Source: 'Nostoc azollae' 0708 (GTDB lineage: Bacteria; Cyanobacteriota; Cyanobacteriia; Cyanobacteriales; Nostocaceae). Taken from it: a stretch of DNA of 64,000 nucleotides. Under the pieces are notes generated by a model. That model saw nothing but the letters and a program-made list of their open reading frames with translations, was not told the origin of the DNA and ran no database searches. Numbering within the stretch: position 1 is the first letter of the stretch; each line of letters begins with the position of its first letter. The position numbers and the translations under genes were made by a program. Positions 19,124 through 29,113 of the stretch are shown here, piece after piece. The DNA lies in assembly GCF_000196515.1 (NCBI RefSeq), contig NC_014248.1, forward strand, positions 310,001 to 374,000, in the 5' to 3' direction.

Positions 19124-19645
19124 CTACCTAAAACCAATATCTGTCCCTTTGCTGGCGTGAACTAGGGCTAATTCTTGGTATTTTTCGGCGTGTTCTATGA
19201 GTTCTGCGGTTTCGGTGTCTGTGAGTTGACGGACAATTTTAGCGGGGATGCCGACTACTACGGAACATGGGGGTATGTCTTTGGTTACTACTGCACCTGC
19301 GCCAATGATGCTACTATGACCAACTCTGACTCCATTTAAAATTATTGCGCCAATGCCTATTAAACTTCCACGTTCAATATGGGCAGAATGTACCACAGCA
19401 CGATGCCCTATAGTTACATGATCTTCTAATATTGTTGGCAGACCAGGATCACCATGCAAAATGGCCCCATCCTGAATGTTTGTGCATTCGCCAATATCAA
19501 TGCGTACTACATCTCCTCTCAGTACTGCGCCATACCATATGCTTGCGCCTGCTGCTATGTTGATTGAACCAACAACAACGGCGTTGGGTGCGACAAAGGC
19601 GGCTTGAGAAAAATCAGGAGATGTCCAGTAGGAAACAGTAGACAC
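19124..19645 (-). CDS. Gamma carbonic anhydrase-like hexapeptide-repeat protein
   Basis: About 173 residues with a left-handed beta helix of hexapeptide repeats (AFVAPNAVVVGSINIAAGAS, then SIWYGAVLRGDVVRIDIGEC). The three zinc-ligand histidines expected for the family are visible in GAILHGDPGLP and TIGHRAVVHSAHIERG. It is the stand-alone YrdA/PaaY type, not the CcmM carboxysome scaffold. Carbonic anhydrase activity is possible but not shown. I use the GTG at 19645 because homology starts at SYWTSPDFSQAAFV; the ATG at 19711 adds a tail that does not look conserved. Confidence 0.82.
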   Translation of the reverse strand: MSTVSYWTSPDFSQAAFVAPNAVVVGSINIAAGASIWYGAVLRGDVVRIDIGECTNIQDGAILHGDPGLPTILEDHVTIGHRAVVHSAHIERGSLIGIGAIILNGVRVGHSSIIGAGAVVTKDIPPCSVVVGIPAKIVRQLTDTETAELIEHAEKYQELALVHASKGTDIGFR

Positions 19646-19884
19646 GATAGAATATTGATATGGTACCCAGGAACACTGGAAAAACTCCAACCGTTGAGGC
19701 TGGTTGCACAACTAGGATATCACAGCCGTTTGCTCTGTATGCTAAGGAAGGCACTACTGAGAATTGGTGTTGCTGCAACTCATTATTTTGCGGTGCTGAG
19801 CTACTAACTCAAGGTGGTGGAGCCGAAGTGTTAAATCCAACCTATTGGTGCTGGTAAAGACAAAATTATGCTTGTACGCACTTC

Positions 19885-20397
19885 ATGATGAATCCAGGCT
19901 TGCAGTACCCAATATTTGGCCCTGAAATACAGTGTCCTCACTGTCGCCAAACTATTCCCGCACTGACTCTGACTGATACCTATCTGTGTACCCGTCATGG
20001 CGCGTTTGAAGCGAATCCGAAAACTGGGGAGTTGGTACATCTCCAGTCGGGTCGTCATTGGCGCAGGTGGAATAATGAATGGTATCGACAACATACTCAT
20101 CCTGATGGGATTCGCTTTGAAATTCACGAGGCGTTAGATAAGCTTTATACTCAAGGATATAGAGCTACAAGGGTGATTATTGCCCGACGCTATCAGGATT
20201 TGATGAGTGGCTATTTGGAACGCAGTAGTCCTTGGCGTTCTGGACAACCGGAAGCTACATCTGCTCGTTTGTATGGTTTACCAGTCGAGTTTAGTCCCAA
20301 TCCTGCTGAAGATTCATGCTGGGATGTGATTAATTTCGATTTGGATAAGGAGCCTGGTGTACCGGTACGTTATCCTTATTTCCGCTTATTTGAATAG
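19885..20397 (+). CDS. Conserved cyanobacterial protein (TIGR02652-like)
   Basis: A 170-residue soluble protein. Near the N-terminus CPHCRQTIPALTLTDTYLCT looks like a small zinc ribbon (CxxC ... C, with H in RHG), followed by a region rich in Trp, Arg and His (GRHWRRWNNEWYRQHTHPDG). I recall it as the TIGR02652 family, restricted to cyanobacteria and of unknown function. Two adjacent ATGs (19885 and 19888) could both serve. It is divergent from the carbonic anhydrase-like gene and followed by a VOC-family gene. Confidence 0.65.
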   Translation: MMNPGLQYPIFGPEIQCPHCRQTIPALTLTDTYLCTRHGAFEANPKTGELVHLQSGRHWRRWNNEWYRQHTHPDGIRFEIHEALDKLYTQGYRATRVIIARRYQDLMSGYLERSSPWRSGQPEATSARLYGLPVEFSPNPAEDSCWDVINFDLDKEPGVPVRYPYFRLFE

Positions 20398-20485
20398 TGG
20401 ACAGTAGTCAATGGTCAGTTGTCAGTGGTAATAAAGAACTAACAACTGACAACTGACCACTGACTACTGAGATTTGATAAATTTT

Positions 20486-20920
20486 ATGCACCATGCTTCT
20501 ATTCGGACTGCTAATATTCACCGTGCGATCGCTTTCTATGAACAGTTAGGATTTACTGTTGGCGATCGCTTCACTACAGGTTATACTCTAGCTTGCTGGA
20601 TGGAAGGTTTGGATAGCCGCATTGAATTGATCCAAATTCCCCAGCCTAAACCAGCCCCTGATGCTTTTGCAGATGAGCATTATGTGGGCTATTATCATCT
20701 TTCCTTTGATTTAACTGAGATTACACCAGATTTACACAACTGGTTATCAGATTTAAAGGCGCAAATAGCTGCGATAACTGAGTTGCAACCCCTAACAGTC
20801 CTTTTACAACCAACTCAGCAGCAAATAGGCGATCACATCTTAGAAGTCGCTTTCATCGCCGACGCTGATGGCTTGGCTTTGGAGTTTATCCGGTTTTTAG
20901 GCAAGTTAGGTGACAGGTGA
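20486..20920 (+). CDS. VOC-superfamily (glyoxalase-like) protein
   Basis: About 144 residues with the two beta-alpha-beta-beta-beta modules of the vicinal oxygen chelate fold. MHHASIRTANIHRAIAFYEQ followed by LGFTVGDRFTTGY is the first module, and GYYHLSFDLTEIT and ADADGLALEFIRFLG the second. Metal ligands could be His2 or His3, the Glu of IELIQI, the His of YYHLSF and the Glu of LALEFI. Substrate unknown: lactoylglutathione lyase, dioxygenase or resistance-protein roles are all possible. The ATG at 20486 is preferred to a TTG 12 bp upstream. Confidence 0.75.
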   Translation: MHHASIRTANIHRAIAFYEQLGFTVGDRFTTGYTLACWMEGLDSRIELIQIPQPKPAPDAFADEHYVGYYHLSFDLTEITPDLHNWLSDLKAQIAAITELQPLTVLLQPTQQQIGDHILEVAFIADADGLALEFIRFLGKLGDR

Positions 20921-21077
20921 CAGGTGACAGTAAGAAGGGAATAAGGAACAGTATCTTTCTTCTGCTTCCTGACTCCTGACTCCTTGATATCCTTCTTCTC
21001 AAAATTTTCCAGAAAATTTAAACTCCGACTGTCTAGATAAAAAGATGTAGTAATATTTACTTACATTCAAAAAATAT

Positions 21078-23891
21078 ATGTTTGTTATTTCTGTCTTCCA
21101 TAGATATCGTATTCCTCTACTACTATTTATTTTTTCTCTAATTGCAGCGGTTTTATTGAAGCATCCTGTTTCCGAACGCCAAAATTTGGCGATCCCCCAA
21201 TGGGAACATTCTCAGCAAATCTTCGTAAATAAAAAAACGAATATTCTTACATTGACGACAAGAAATGTCCAGAAGACCATGCTGGAAAATGGTTTAACAG
21301 TCTTGACAAAAGAGGTACATAATGCACCAGTTGTCACGGTGCAGGTATGGTACAAAGTTGGCTCAGGTAATGAACAACCTGGGATGAATGGTATTGCTCA
21401 CCAGTTGGAGCATATTATGTTTAAAGGTACAAAAAACCGTCCTGTTCAATTTGGACAGTTATTTAGTGCTTTGGGTAGTGACTCCAATGCTTTTACTAGT
21501 TATGAGCAAACGGCATATTACAATACCGCTGAAAGTGATAAACTCAAAGCACTGCTGGAATTGGAAGCAGACAGGATGCAAAATTCGCTCATTGATCATC
21601 AGCAATTAGCGAGTGAGAAGCAGGTGGTTATTTCTGAGTTAGAGGGTTATGAAAATAGTCCCAAATACCGTCTCAAGCGTGCTGTATTGAAGTCTATATT
21701 TCCCGATCATGCTTATGGTTTACCTACAGGTGGAACTAAAGCGGATGTGGAACAATTGACTGTTGAGCAGGTGCGGGAGTATTATCAAAAATACTACACT
21801 CCTGACAATGCTGTATTGGTGATTGTTGGAGATTTCCAAACTCCACAAACTCTGGAAACAGTTGAAGAGATTTTTGGTAAAATTCCCCAAGGTCAAACAC
21901 TTCTCCCAAAACCTACTCCCCCTATTCCTCAATTTCCTTCTTCTCCCATCGTTTTACGAGAACCAGGTGCGGGGAAACTGTTACAGGTGATTTATCCTCT
22001 TCCTGATGTCAATCACCCAGATGTACCAATCTTGGGAGTGATGGATTATATTTTGACGGGGGGGAAGAATTCTTATTTATATCAGGTTTTGGTGAAGTCG
22101 GGTTTGGCTAATGATGTTTCCGCTCATGTTGCCAGTTTGGGGGCAATCGGTTGGTATGATTTATATGTGAATACTTCACCAAATCAAGATTTACGGAAAG
22201 TTGAGGATTCTATTAAGACTGCAATTACGAAACTTCTTAAAAGAGGAGTGACATCGGAACAAGTTAAACGCGCTATAACTCAATTAACTGCATCCGTGAT
22301 TTTAAATAGGCGTGATATCACTGGTCAAGGAATGCAATTTGCGAATGATCAGCTAATTGCTGGTGATGATCGCTATACAGAACGTTATTTAGAAAATGTT
22401 CGTCAGGTAAAATCTGAGGATGTGATAGCTGTAATTAAGAAGTATCTCAAACCAGAAGCGCAAGTAGTGGGGTTTTTTGAACCTCAAGACAATGCTAACT
22501 ATGATCATCGTCCATCCACGTCTGTGGGGACTGAAGAAAATTTGACTTCTGGAGTTACAGCAACTCCATCTGACGTGATCAAGTATTTACCAAATTTGGA
22601 TGATACTAACAATAAATTAAATCATCCAATACTACAGAAACTAACATTAGCTAATGGTTTGCGGGTGTTACTATTGCCAGGTAATAGTAGTCCAACTGTA
22701 ACTTTAAGTGGCTATATCAAAGCGGGTAAAGAATTTGAGGAAAATGAACAAGCGGGTTTAGCGTCTTTGGTGGCAGATAATTTGATGAGTGGGACTAAAA
22801 CTAAGGATGCATTGACTATTGCGAAAATTTTGGAAGATCGAGGAGCGAGTTTAAATTTTACTGCACAGCGGGAAGGTGTACGTATCCAGGGTAAGAGTTT
22901 AAGGGAAGATTTTTCTGTTTTGTTGGCAACGATGGTAGATGTTGTGAGAAATAGCACTTTTCCTGTGCAGGAATTAAAACTGACTCGTCAACAAGCTTTA
23001 AATGCGCTGAATGTTGAATTAGATGATCCTTACCAGGTAGCGAACCGACAATTTATCCAATCTTTGTATCCGCAAAATCACCCTTCTCATACCTTTGCGA
23101 CGAAGGAGACTATACAGAGAATTACACAAAGGGATGCGATCGCTTTCAAACAAAAACATTATCGACCAGATAGTATGGTATTGGTATTGGTGGGTGATTT
23201 TGATGTGGAGAAAGTGCGATCACTCATCGAAAATCAATTTGGTGATTGGCGAGTCAGTGGTAAAGCACCGATGGTAGAATATCCCATTGTGGTGATGACA
23301 GATAAGGGGGTGCGTGTTAATTCTGTTCTCCCTGGTAAATCCCAGGCTGTCACCTATATGGGTTACACAGGTATTAAACGCCAAGATCCCAGATTTTATC
23401 AAGCTTTGGTGTTAAATCAAATTTTGGGAGGCGATAGTTTATCTAGTAGACTGGGGGCAGAAGTGCGCGATCGCTTGGGTTTAACCTACGAAATTTATAG
23501 CAACTTCCAAGGTGGAAAGAATATTGGGACATTTTTGATTGAAATGCAAACCAGTCCAGAAGATACTAATAAAGCGATCGCAACCACCCGCAAACTATTA
23601 AAACAACTGCATCAGCAAGGTGTGACAGAACTAGAAGTTGAAACCGCTAAACGGACTCTGATTAGTAACTATCATATTTCTCTGTCCAAACCTGAGCAAT
23701 TAACAGCCAGAATTCTGATGAATGAGGTTTATGAATTAGACGAAATGGAATTACGCGGTTTTGTTGAAAAGATTCAGAAAGTTACCAAAAATGAAGTGAA
23801 TCAAGTTGCGCGTCAGTTACTTTATCCTGATAAATTTGTAGTGGTGACGGCTGGGCCTGCAATCATGGCTGAGGTGATTGGTGATTGGTAA
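21078..23891 (+). CDS. M16-family zinc peptidase, two-domain form
   Basis: A 937-residue pitrilysin-type metallopeptidase. An N-terminal hydrophobic segment (residues about 12-28) suggests a signal anchor or export signal. The inverted zinc motif HxxEH is at residues 108-112 (HQLEHIMFKG), with the third ligand Glu about 75 residues on (VVISELEGYENSP). The second half (from about residue 520, KLTLANGLRVLLLPGNSSPT) repeats the fold but has no HxxEH, as in other fused M16 proteins where the C-terminal half is inactive. It may clear peptides or process exported proteins. Two more M16 genes lie at 54.9-57.6 kb. Confidence 0.88.
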   Translation: MFVISVFHRYRIPLLLFIFSLIAAVLLKHPVSERQNLAIPQWEHSQQIFVNKKTNILTLTTRNVQKTMLENGLTVLTKEVHNAPVVTVQVWYKVGSGNEQPGMNGIAHQLEHIMFKGTKNRPVQFGQLFSALGSDSNAFTSYEQTAYYNTAESDKLKALLELEADRMQNSLIDHQQLASEKQVVISELEGYENSPKYRLKRAVLKSIFPDHAYGLPTGGTKADVEQLTVEQVREYYQKYYTPDNAVLVIVGDFQTPQTLETVEEIFGKIPQGQTLLPKPTPPIPQFPSSPIVLREPGAGKLLQVIYPLPDVNHPDVPILGVMDYILTGGKNSYLYQVLVKSGLANDVSAHVASLGAIGWYDLYVNTSPNQDLRKVEDSIKTAITKLLKRGVTSEQVKRAITQLTASVILNRRDITGQGMQFANDQLIAGDDRYTERYLENVRQVKSEDVIAVIKKYLKPEAQVVGFFEPQDNANYDHRPSTSVGTEENLTSGVTATPSDVIKYLPNLDDTNNKLNHPILQKLTLANGLRVLLLPGNSSPTVTLSGYIKAGKEFEENEQAGLASLVADNLMSGTKTKDALTIAKILEDRGASLNFTAQREGVRIQGKSLREDFSVLLATMVDVVRNSTFPVQELKLTRQQALNALNVELDDPYQVANRQFIQSLYPQNHPSHTFATKETIQRITQRDAIAFKQKHYRPDSMVLVLVGDFDVEKVRSLIENQFGDWRVSGKAPMVEYPIVVMTDKGVRVNSVLPGKSQAVTYMGYTGIKRQDPRFYQALVLNQILGGDSLSSRLGAEVRDRLGLTYEIYSNFQGGKNIGTFLIEMQTSPEDTNKAIATTRKLLKQLHQQGVTELEVETAKRTLISNYHISLSKPEQLTARILMNEVYELDEMELRGFVEKIQKVTKNEVNQVARQLLYPDKFVVVTAGPAIMAEVIGDW

Positions 23892-23966
23892 TTGGTGATT
23901 GGTGACAAGAAAGAGGCTCAGATAATGGATAATTGTGATAGGTGTTACTGATAGACAAGGTGCGAA

Positions 23967-24426
23967 ATGAGTAGTTTCCTGACAAGAATTTCTAAACATC
24001 TATAAATATAGCTATTTCTTTATTCACATCCCTTTGTCTGAGTTTAATGGATGCAACTCCAGCTATCGCAGTGAATTTATCTGGTGATCTACTCAAACAA
24101 CCACCTACAGAAATTACAGTCGGTTTGGGTAATGCAACGAGTCAACTCAAATTTGAGCCGAATTACCTGGAATTTCAAGCTGGTCATATAATCTCCAGCT
24201 AACTAATCCTAGCCCAGTAAAGCATGATTTTAGGAGTAAAGATTTTGCTGATGGAATTTGGACACAAAAAGTCGAAGCCGGGAATTTAGAAATTAAAGGT
24301 GGTATTCGCGAATTGCAATTAAAACCCGGTGCAGAAGCAGAATGGGTGTTTATGCGACTGAAATCAGGTAAATATGGTTTACTTTGTACCATTGCTGGAC
24401 ATTCAGAAGCAGGAATGACAGGATAG
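23967..24426 (+). pseudogene. Cupredoxin-domain protein, frameshifted
   Basis: The gene is broken into three frames. The ATG at 23967 gives MSSFLTRISKHL and then a stop; a second frame gives the hydrophobic signal-like LFTSLCLSLMDATPAIA and the start of a cupredoxin (LGNATSQLKFEPNYLEFQAG). A third frame, after a one-base shift near 24180, gives YNLQLTNPSPVKHDF and finally KYGLLCTIAGHSEAGMTG. The type 1 copper ligands, H in VKHDF and C...H...M at the end, are intact. So it was an exported blue-copper-like protein, now disrupted by at least two frameshifts. Confidence 0.75.
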
Positions 24427-25090
24427 ATTGTGATTAAATCCTAATCTCAGAATCAGGATTTACAGGATTTTTAAAATTTACCATTGAGTTTGAGTTGTTT
24501 CTGGTGTTGTCATAAAATTATTCCTTTCAGTAGTCACCTGTGAAGAATTGGCGGTAAATTTTTTGTTAATGGCTGCCAAAATTATGAAGTGAGGGTGTTG
24601 ACTTGAACCCCGAAATCTGATATTATTAGCCCTAATAAGGCAGAACTATGTTGCAGTAATTAAATACTGCCTAGAAATTATTGGGAGAAAAATGTAGTTT
24701 TTCAACAAAATAAATATTTTTATAAGTTTATATAAAAAAACCTTAGATTTTAGATAGAAAAAAGAAAAAAAACTCAATAGATCAATATAAAACGCTGAAA
24801 ACACGGAAATTAATCAAATAATTGACCTATATTCTCAATAATATTGAGAATATAGGTCAATTATTGCTAAAGGTGGGAATTTGTACAACTTTCTCAAAAT
24901 AGAGATTGAAAAAACTTATTTATAGAAACCTATCCCCAACTCTAGTTTGTTGGGTTTAGATTCTTTCTTGTGCTATTCCCTATTTTTCTCTAGCAGCGCA
25001 AAATAAGTTAACTTAAATGTAGATATTTTTCTCAATAAATCTCAACAACCTAACACCTAATCCGTAAAGCGCGGGTAATTACTAAATTTC
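24427..25090. other. AT-rich gap with a long palindrome
   Basis: No coding remnant was recognised here. The only structure is the 49-bp palindrome at 24817-24865. Around 25000 the sequence before map may contain its promoter. Confidence 0.5.
24817..24865. repeat. 49-bp perfect palindrome
   Basis: Two 24-base arms are exact reverse complements with a single central A (position 24841). The left arm begins AATAATTGACCTATATTCTC and the right arm is its mirror. It is far from both neighbouring genes (map starts 226 bp downstream), has no T-run of its own and is too perfect to be chance. Confidence 0.9.
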
Positions 25091-25921
25091 ATGATGAACA
25101 TTTTCAGCAGCTTGCTTTCTCAACCAGTTCAGCCAAAACCAGCACCAAAACAACGCCGGGGCATTGAAATTAAATCTCCCCGCGAAATTGAGATTATGCG
25201 ACAATCAGCAAAGATTGTGGCAACTGTTCTCAAAGAAATTTCTGAGCTAGTCAAGCCAGGAATGACTACCGCTGATTTGGATACTCATGCGGAAAAACGC
25301 ATCCGGCAAATGGGTGCAACTCCTAGCTTTAAAGGATATCACGGTTTTCCGGCTTCGATTTGTTCTAGCATTAATAATGAAGTTGTACATGGTATTCCCA
25401 GCCCGAAAAAAGTGATTAGGGCAGGAGATGTATTAAAAGTTGATACAGGAGCTTATTATCAAGGATTTCACGGCGATTCTTGTATTACAATTGCCGTAGA
25501 AAACGTTACTCCAGAAGCTGCTAAATTGATTCGTGTGGCTGAAGAGGCTTTATTTAAAGGGATTGAACAGGTAAAAGCTGGTATTCATCTGGTGGAAATT
25601 GCTGCTGCAATTGAAGACCATATTAAAGCTAATGACTTTAATGTAGTTGAACAATTTACAGGTCATGGTGTGGGTAGAAATTTACATGAAGAACCAGCGG
25701 TTTTTAACTACCGGACTCGTGACATTCCCAATGTAAAATTGCGTGCTGGTATGACTTTGGCAATTGAACCAATTTTGAATGCTGGTTCTAAGAATACCAG
25801 GATTTTAGCTGATAGATGGACGGCTGTAACTGTTGATAATGCTTTGTCTGCTCAGTTTGAGCATACTGTATTAGTTACAGACAGTGGTTATGAGATTTTG
25901 ACTGATAGATCCCTAGTTTAA
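25091..25921 (+). CDS. map: Methionine aminopeptidase, type I
   Basis: A 276-residue enzyme that removes the initiator Met from nascent proteins. The five metal ligands are visible: Asp in KVDTGAYYQ, Asp in FHGDSCITI, His in [14 protein letters not shown], Glu in [10 protein letters not shown] and Glu in [10 protein letters not shown]. The second His (HGFPASIC) that contacts substrate is present too. A 30-residue N-terminal extension rich in Pro, Gln and Lys is common in cyanobacterial versions. Two ATGs in tandem (25091, 25094) are possible starts. A terminator-like hairpin follows at 25946. Confidence 0.93.
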   Translation: MMNIFSSLLSQPVQPKPAPKQRRGIEIKSPREIEIMRQSAKIVATVLKEISELVKPGMTTADLDTHAEKRIRQMGATPSFKGYHGFPASICSSINNEVVHGIPSPKKVIRAGDVLKVDTGAYYQGFHGDSCITIAVENVTPEAAKLIRVAEEALFKGIEQVKAGIHLVEIAAAIEDHIKANDFNVVEQFTGHGVGRNLHEEPAVFNYRTRDIPNVKLRAGMTLAIEPILNAGSKNTRILADRWTAVTVDNALSAQFEHTVLVTDSGYEILTDRSLV

Positions 25922-25945
25922 TGATCCAAATTTGAATTACTTGAG

Positions 25946-25986
25946 AATGCGATACCTACTGTGAGACTAGCGATCGCATTTTTTTG
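25946..25986 (+). terminator. Rho-independent terminator after map
   Basis: Arms AATGCGAT and ATCGCATT pair and are followed by seven Ts. The right arm overlaps a GCGATCGC (HIP1) octamer at 25970-25977. It begins 25 bp after the map stop. Confidence 0.65.
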
Positions 25987-26083
25987 TGTCGTTAGACATA
26001 AGCATCCACAAATGATAACTTGCTAAAAAGTAGGAGCAAGATTAAGGCTCTAAATTCCCTGTTCCCTGTCCCCTGCTATAACA

Positions 26084-27481
26084 ATGAATGAAATTGATTT
26101 AGCTTTTACCCCAGCTTTAAAATTAGCGCAACTAATCCGTCTTCGGGTAGTTTCACCCCTAGATGTGGTAGAAATATATTTAGAACGGATTTACCGCTTA
26201 AATCCCCAATTAGGAAGTTATTTTACAGTTACAGCAGATCTGGCTGTTGCTGATGCTAAAGCCAAGACAGAATTACTCACAACCACCTCAGAACTACCAC
26301 CATTTTTTGGTGTCCCGATTTCTATTAAAGACCTAAATGCTGTTGCAGGTATTACTTGCACTTACGGAAATGCGGCATTGCTGAATCATATCCCTAACTA
26401 TGATGATGGCGTAGTTATCAGGATTAAACAAGCCGGTTTTACGATTATTGGCAAAACTGCCACTTCTGAGTTAGGTTCTTATCCTTACAGCGAACCTGTG
26501 GGATTTCCTCCAGCGAGAAACCCGTGGAATTTAGAATATACTCCCGGTGGTTCTAGTGGTGGTGCAGCCGCATCAGTAGCTGCGGGATTAAGTGCGATCG
26601 CACAAGGTTCAGATGGTGGTGGTTCAATTCGTGGTCCTGCGGCTTGTTGTGGTGTGGTGGGAATCAAACCAGCGCGGGGAAGAGTCACAAAAGCACCGGT
26701 AGGTGATCGCTTGGGAGGAATAGCTGTCAATGGACCCATTGCTAGAACTGTAGCAGATGCAGCAGCGATGTTAGATGTCATATCTGGCTATTTCACTGGT
26801 GATCCTTATTGGTTAAGCGATCCACAACCTTCCTTTTTTGCAGCAACTCAAGTGAAAAACCTTAGGTTAAAAATAGCTTTTAGTACCAGTGTCCCTCCGT
26901 TGGGAGCAGCCGACAAGAATTGTCAACAAGGAGTTTTACAAACAGTTGAACTTCTAGAAGAATTTGGACACGAAGTAGAAGAAAGATGTCCTGATTTCAG
27001 CGGTTTAGTAGAACCATTTCAAATTGTCTGGCAATCTGGAGTAGCTGCGGCGGGAATTCCCCCAGAAGCATTGCAGCCATTGAATCGGTGGTTATTAGCT
27101 AGAACTGGTTCTCTAGCTGAGTACTTACAAGCATTGGCACAAATGCAAATCTTTTCTCGGTCAATTGTCGCCTTTTTTGATACTGTAGATGTGCTGGTTT
27201 TACCAGTTTATTTACATTCCCCAATTCGCGTGGGTGAATGGGAAAATTTGAGTCCAGAAGAGACATTCCAAAATATTATTAACTGGGTTGCCCCTTGTCC
27301 TGTAGCAAATGCTACAGGCTTACCTGCGATCGCTATTCCCGTTGGTTTTGATAGCAACGGGTTACCCATGAGTGTGCAGTTAGTAGGTAAACCTGCCGCT
27401 GAGTCCACTTTAATTAGTCTAGCAGCGCAATTAGAAACCGCTAACCCTTGGATTCAACATCGTCCCGTATTTGCCCTATAA
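26084..27481 (+). CDS. Amidase-signature family protein
   Basis: A 465-residue amidase. The catalytic Ser-cisSer-Lys set is visible: Lys in PISIKDLNAVAGI and the two Ser in the signature TPGGSSGGAAASVAAG / SDGGGSIRGPAACCG. It resembles GatA of the Glu-tRNA amidotransferase and related amidases; without gatB/gatC nearby, a stand-alone amidase is likelier. Substrate unknown. The stop codon TAA shares its last base with the ATG of the (now broken) Crp-family gene, so the two were probably co-transcribed and coupled. Confidence 0.85.
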   Translation: MNEIDLAFTPALKLAQLIRLRVVSPLDVVEIYLERIYRLNPQLGSYFTVTADLAVADAKAKTELLTTTSELPPFFGVPISIKDLNAVAGITCTYGNAALLNHIPNYDDGVVIRIKQAGFTIIGKTATSELGSYPYSEPVGFPPARNPWNLEYTPGGSSGGAAASVAAGLSAIAQGSDGGGSIRGPAACCGVVGIKPARGRVTKAPVGDRLGGIAVNGPIARTVADAAAMLDVISGYFTGDPYWLSDPQPSFFAATQVKNLRLKIAFSTSVPPLGAADKNCQQGVLQTVELLEEFGHEVEERCPDFSGLVEPFQIVWQSGVAAAGIPPEALQPLNRWLLARTGSLAEYLQALAQMQIFSRSIVAFFDTVDVLVLPVYLHSPIRVGEWENLSPEETFQNIINWVAPCPVANATGLPAIAIPVGFDSNGLPMSVQLVGKPAAESTLISLAAQLETANPWIQHRPVFAL

Positions 27482-28181
27482 TGCAGGCTTCCTTAGCACA
27501 AATTACCCAAATTAAAGTGTTTGCAGATTTAGAAACCACAGATCAACTAAATCTGCAACCTTATACTGTAGTGAAACCTTATGGAAAAGGAGAGATAATT
27601 TTTCATGAAAGTGATTCCTTACCCGCTAAATTGTATGCTGTTGCTAGTGGAGTAATTAAAGTTAGTAAAACAGCAACCACAGGTAAAGAAACAATCCTTC
27701 GTAACTTAGGAACTCGGGAAATTTTCGCCGCACCTGCATTATTAGGTAATGGCATTTCTCCAGCTACTGTCACCGCTGAATCTGACTGTGAAATTCTAAC
27801 TGTAGAACAAGATGCCTTATTAACAGCTATTCAACAAAAGCCTGATATTCCTTTGCGAATGTTAGTAGTTTTTAATAACCGCATACAGCAATTACATGAA
27901 ACAGTTCACGGTTTAGTTTCAGAAAGGGCAATTATTCGATTTTCGACTAGCGAGATTAGTTCAATATTTCGCTACTACATCGGGAACAGAAACAATAGCA
28001 AAAGGTGAGCATTTAAAAGAAAGTTTATCATATTATTGCGCGGAGTATAGGTATTACCTATGAATAATGTGTCCGCTTACCTACAAGTATGAAACCATTA
28101 ATTTCCTATCATCGAGGTGGGGAAATCACAATCATTGACATTGATAAATTAAACTATATTCCAGATGGAAAAATTGATTAA
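27481..28181 (+). pseudogene. Crp/Fnr-family regulator, frameshifted
   Basis: The cyclic-nucleotide-binding-like N-terminal domain is intact (KPYGKGEIIFHESDSLPAKL, then LYAVASGVIKVSK). After VSERAIIR a frameshift moves the frame (near 27945) to RLARLVQYFATTSG, continuing to KESLSYY. A second shift and one in-frame TAA interrupt the helix-turn-helix (SIGITYE, stop, CVRLPTSMKPLISYHRGG). The frame ends properly with IDIDKLNYIPDGKID. So the sensor part could be made but the DNA-binding part cannot. It overlaps the amidase stop by one base. Confidence 0.82.
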
Positions 28182-28291
28182 TTATGGTGGTAAACACCTA
28201 CCAAAATAATTAACCGAACTGTGGAAAGTTTTTCCTGCTTACAGGCAGCAACAACTAATCTTATTTTTGATATGCTCGTTCAAAAAATCAA

Positions 28292-28585
28292 CTAATGTAT
28301 AATTGATTTAGGATCAGAAACAACACATACACCCCCGAATTTTTTGAGAACAGGTCTAATCGCTTCAACTACTTGATATTCTCGTTCTTCACTACAAGTA
28401 TTCATAATAGAACCATTAGTGAGTCCATGGCCTTCTAAATCATCAATAACTCTACCTCTGTTTCCTTTGCCTATAACATGCTGAATAATTTTATATCCAG
28501 AAACGCCTGCATTATCTAATTTTTTTAAAATATTTTGTAGTTCTAAAGAATTACTAAGTATTTCAATTCTCTTGACAATTTTCAC
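28292..28585 (-). CDS. PII-like protein (SbtB-like)
   Basis: A 97-residue ferredoxin-fold protein of the PII superfamily: MKIVKRIEILSNSLELQNIL, VSGYKIIQHVIGKGNRGR (T-loop region) and a final CVVSDPKSIIH strand. It has no C-terminal Cys loop. It starts 4 bp after the stop of the SbtA-like permease gene on the same strand, which is the classic SbtA-SbtB arrangement: SbtB proteins bind the bicarbonate transporter and adenine nucleotides. Because the permease gene is broken, this regulator may now lack its partner. An ordinary nitrogen PII (GlnB) is excluded by the divergent T-loop. Confidence 0.75.
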   Translation of the reverse strand: MKIVKRIEILSNSLELQNILKKLDNAGVSGYKIIQHVIGKGNRGRVIDDLEGHGLTNGSIMNTCSEEREYQVVEAIRPVLKKFGGVCVVSDPKSIIH

Positions 28586-29113
28586 CTTGTTATACTCCTA
28601 TAATCTTGATATTGTTAAAATACAAAGGTATACCAAAAATCATATTAAACGGGAAAGTGATAGCTAAGGCCATAGACACATATAAACTGGGGTTAGCTTC
28701 AGGAATAGTCATTCTGATTGCTGCTGGTACAGCAATATAGGAACCACTAGCACAAAGTACGGAAAATAAGAGAGCATTACCTTCAGATATACTAATTAGT
28801 TTACTGATCATAATGCTAACAGTTCCATTAACTACAGGCATAAAAATGCCAAAACTAATTAGAAAATAACCTGTTTTACTTAACTTTTTAATTCCTCTAG
28901 CAGCCACCATACCCATATCTAGTAAAAAGTATGATAGCACACCATAGAATATATCTTGGGTGAATGGATGTAATTTTTCCCAGCCTTTTTCTTCTGTGAG
29001 AATTCGCACTATCAGACTACCAACTAACAGAACAACAGAACCGTTTAAGAAAGCTTCTCTGAAAACCTCACCCCAAGAGAATTTCTCTTCTTCCCCTGCT
29101 TCTTGACTTTTAA

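Noticed and set aside
28182-28291. Short coding remnant (LTELWKVFPAYRQQQ) between the Crp relic and the PII-like gene
   Set aside because: It resembles small proteins seen near some transposons, but the match is too short and uncertain to annotate.
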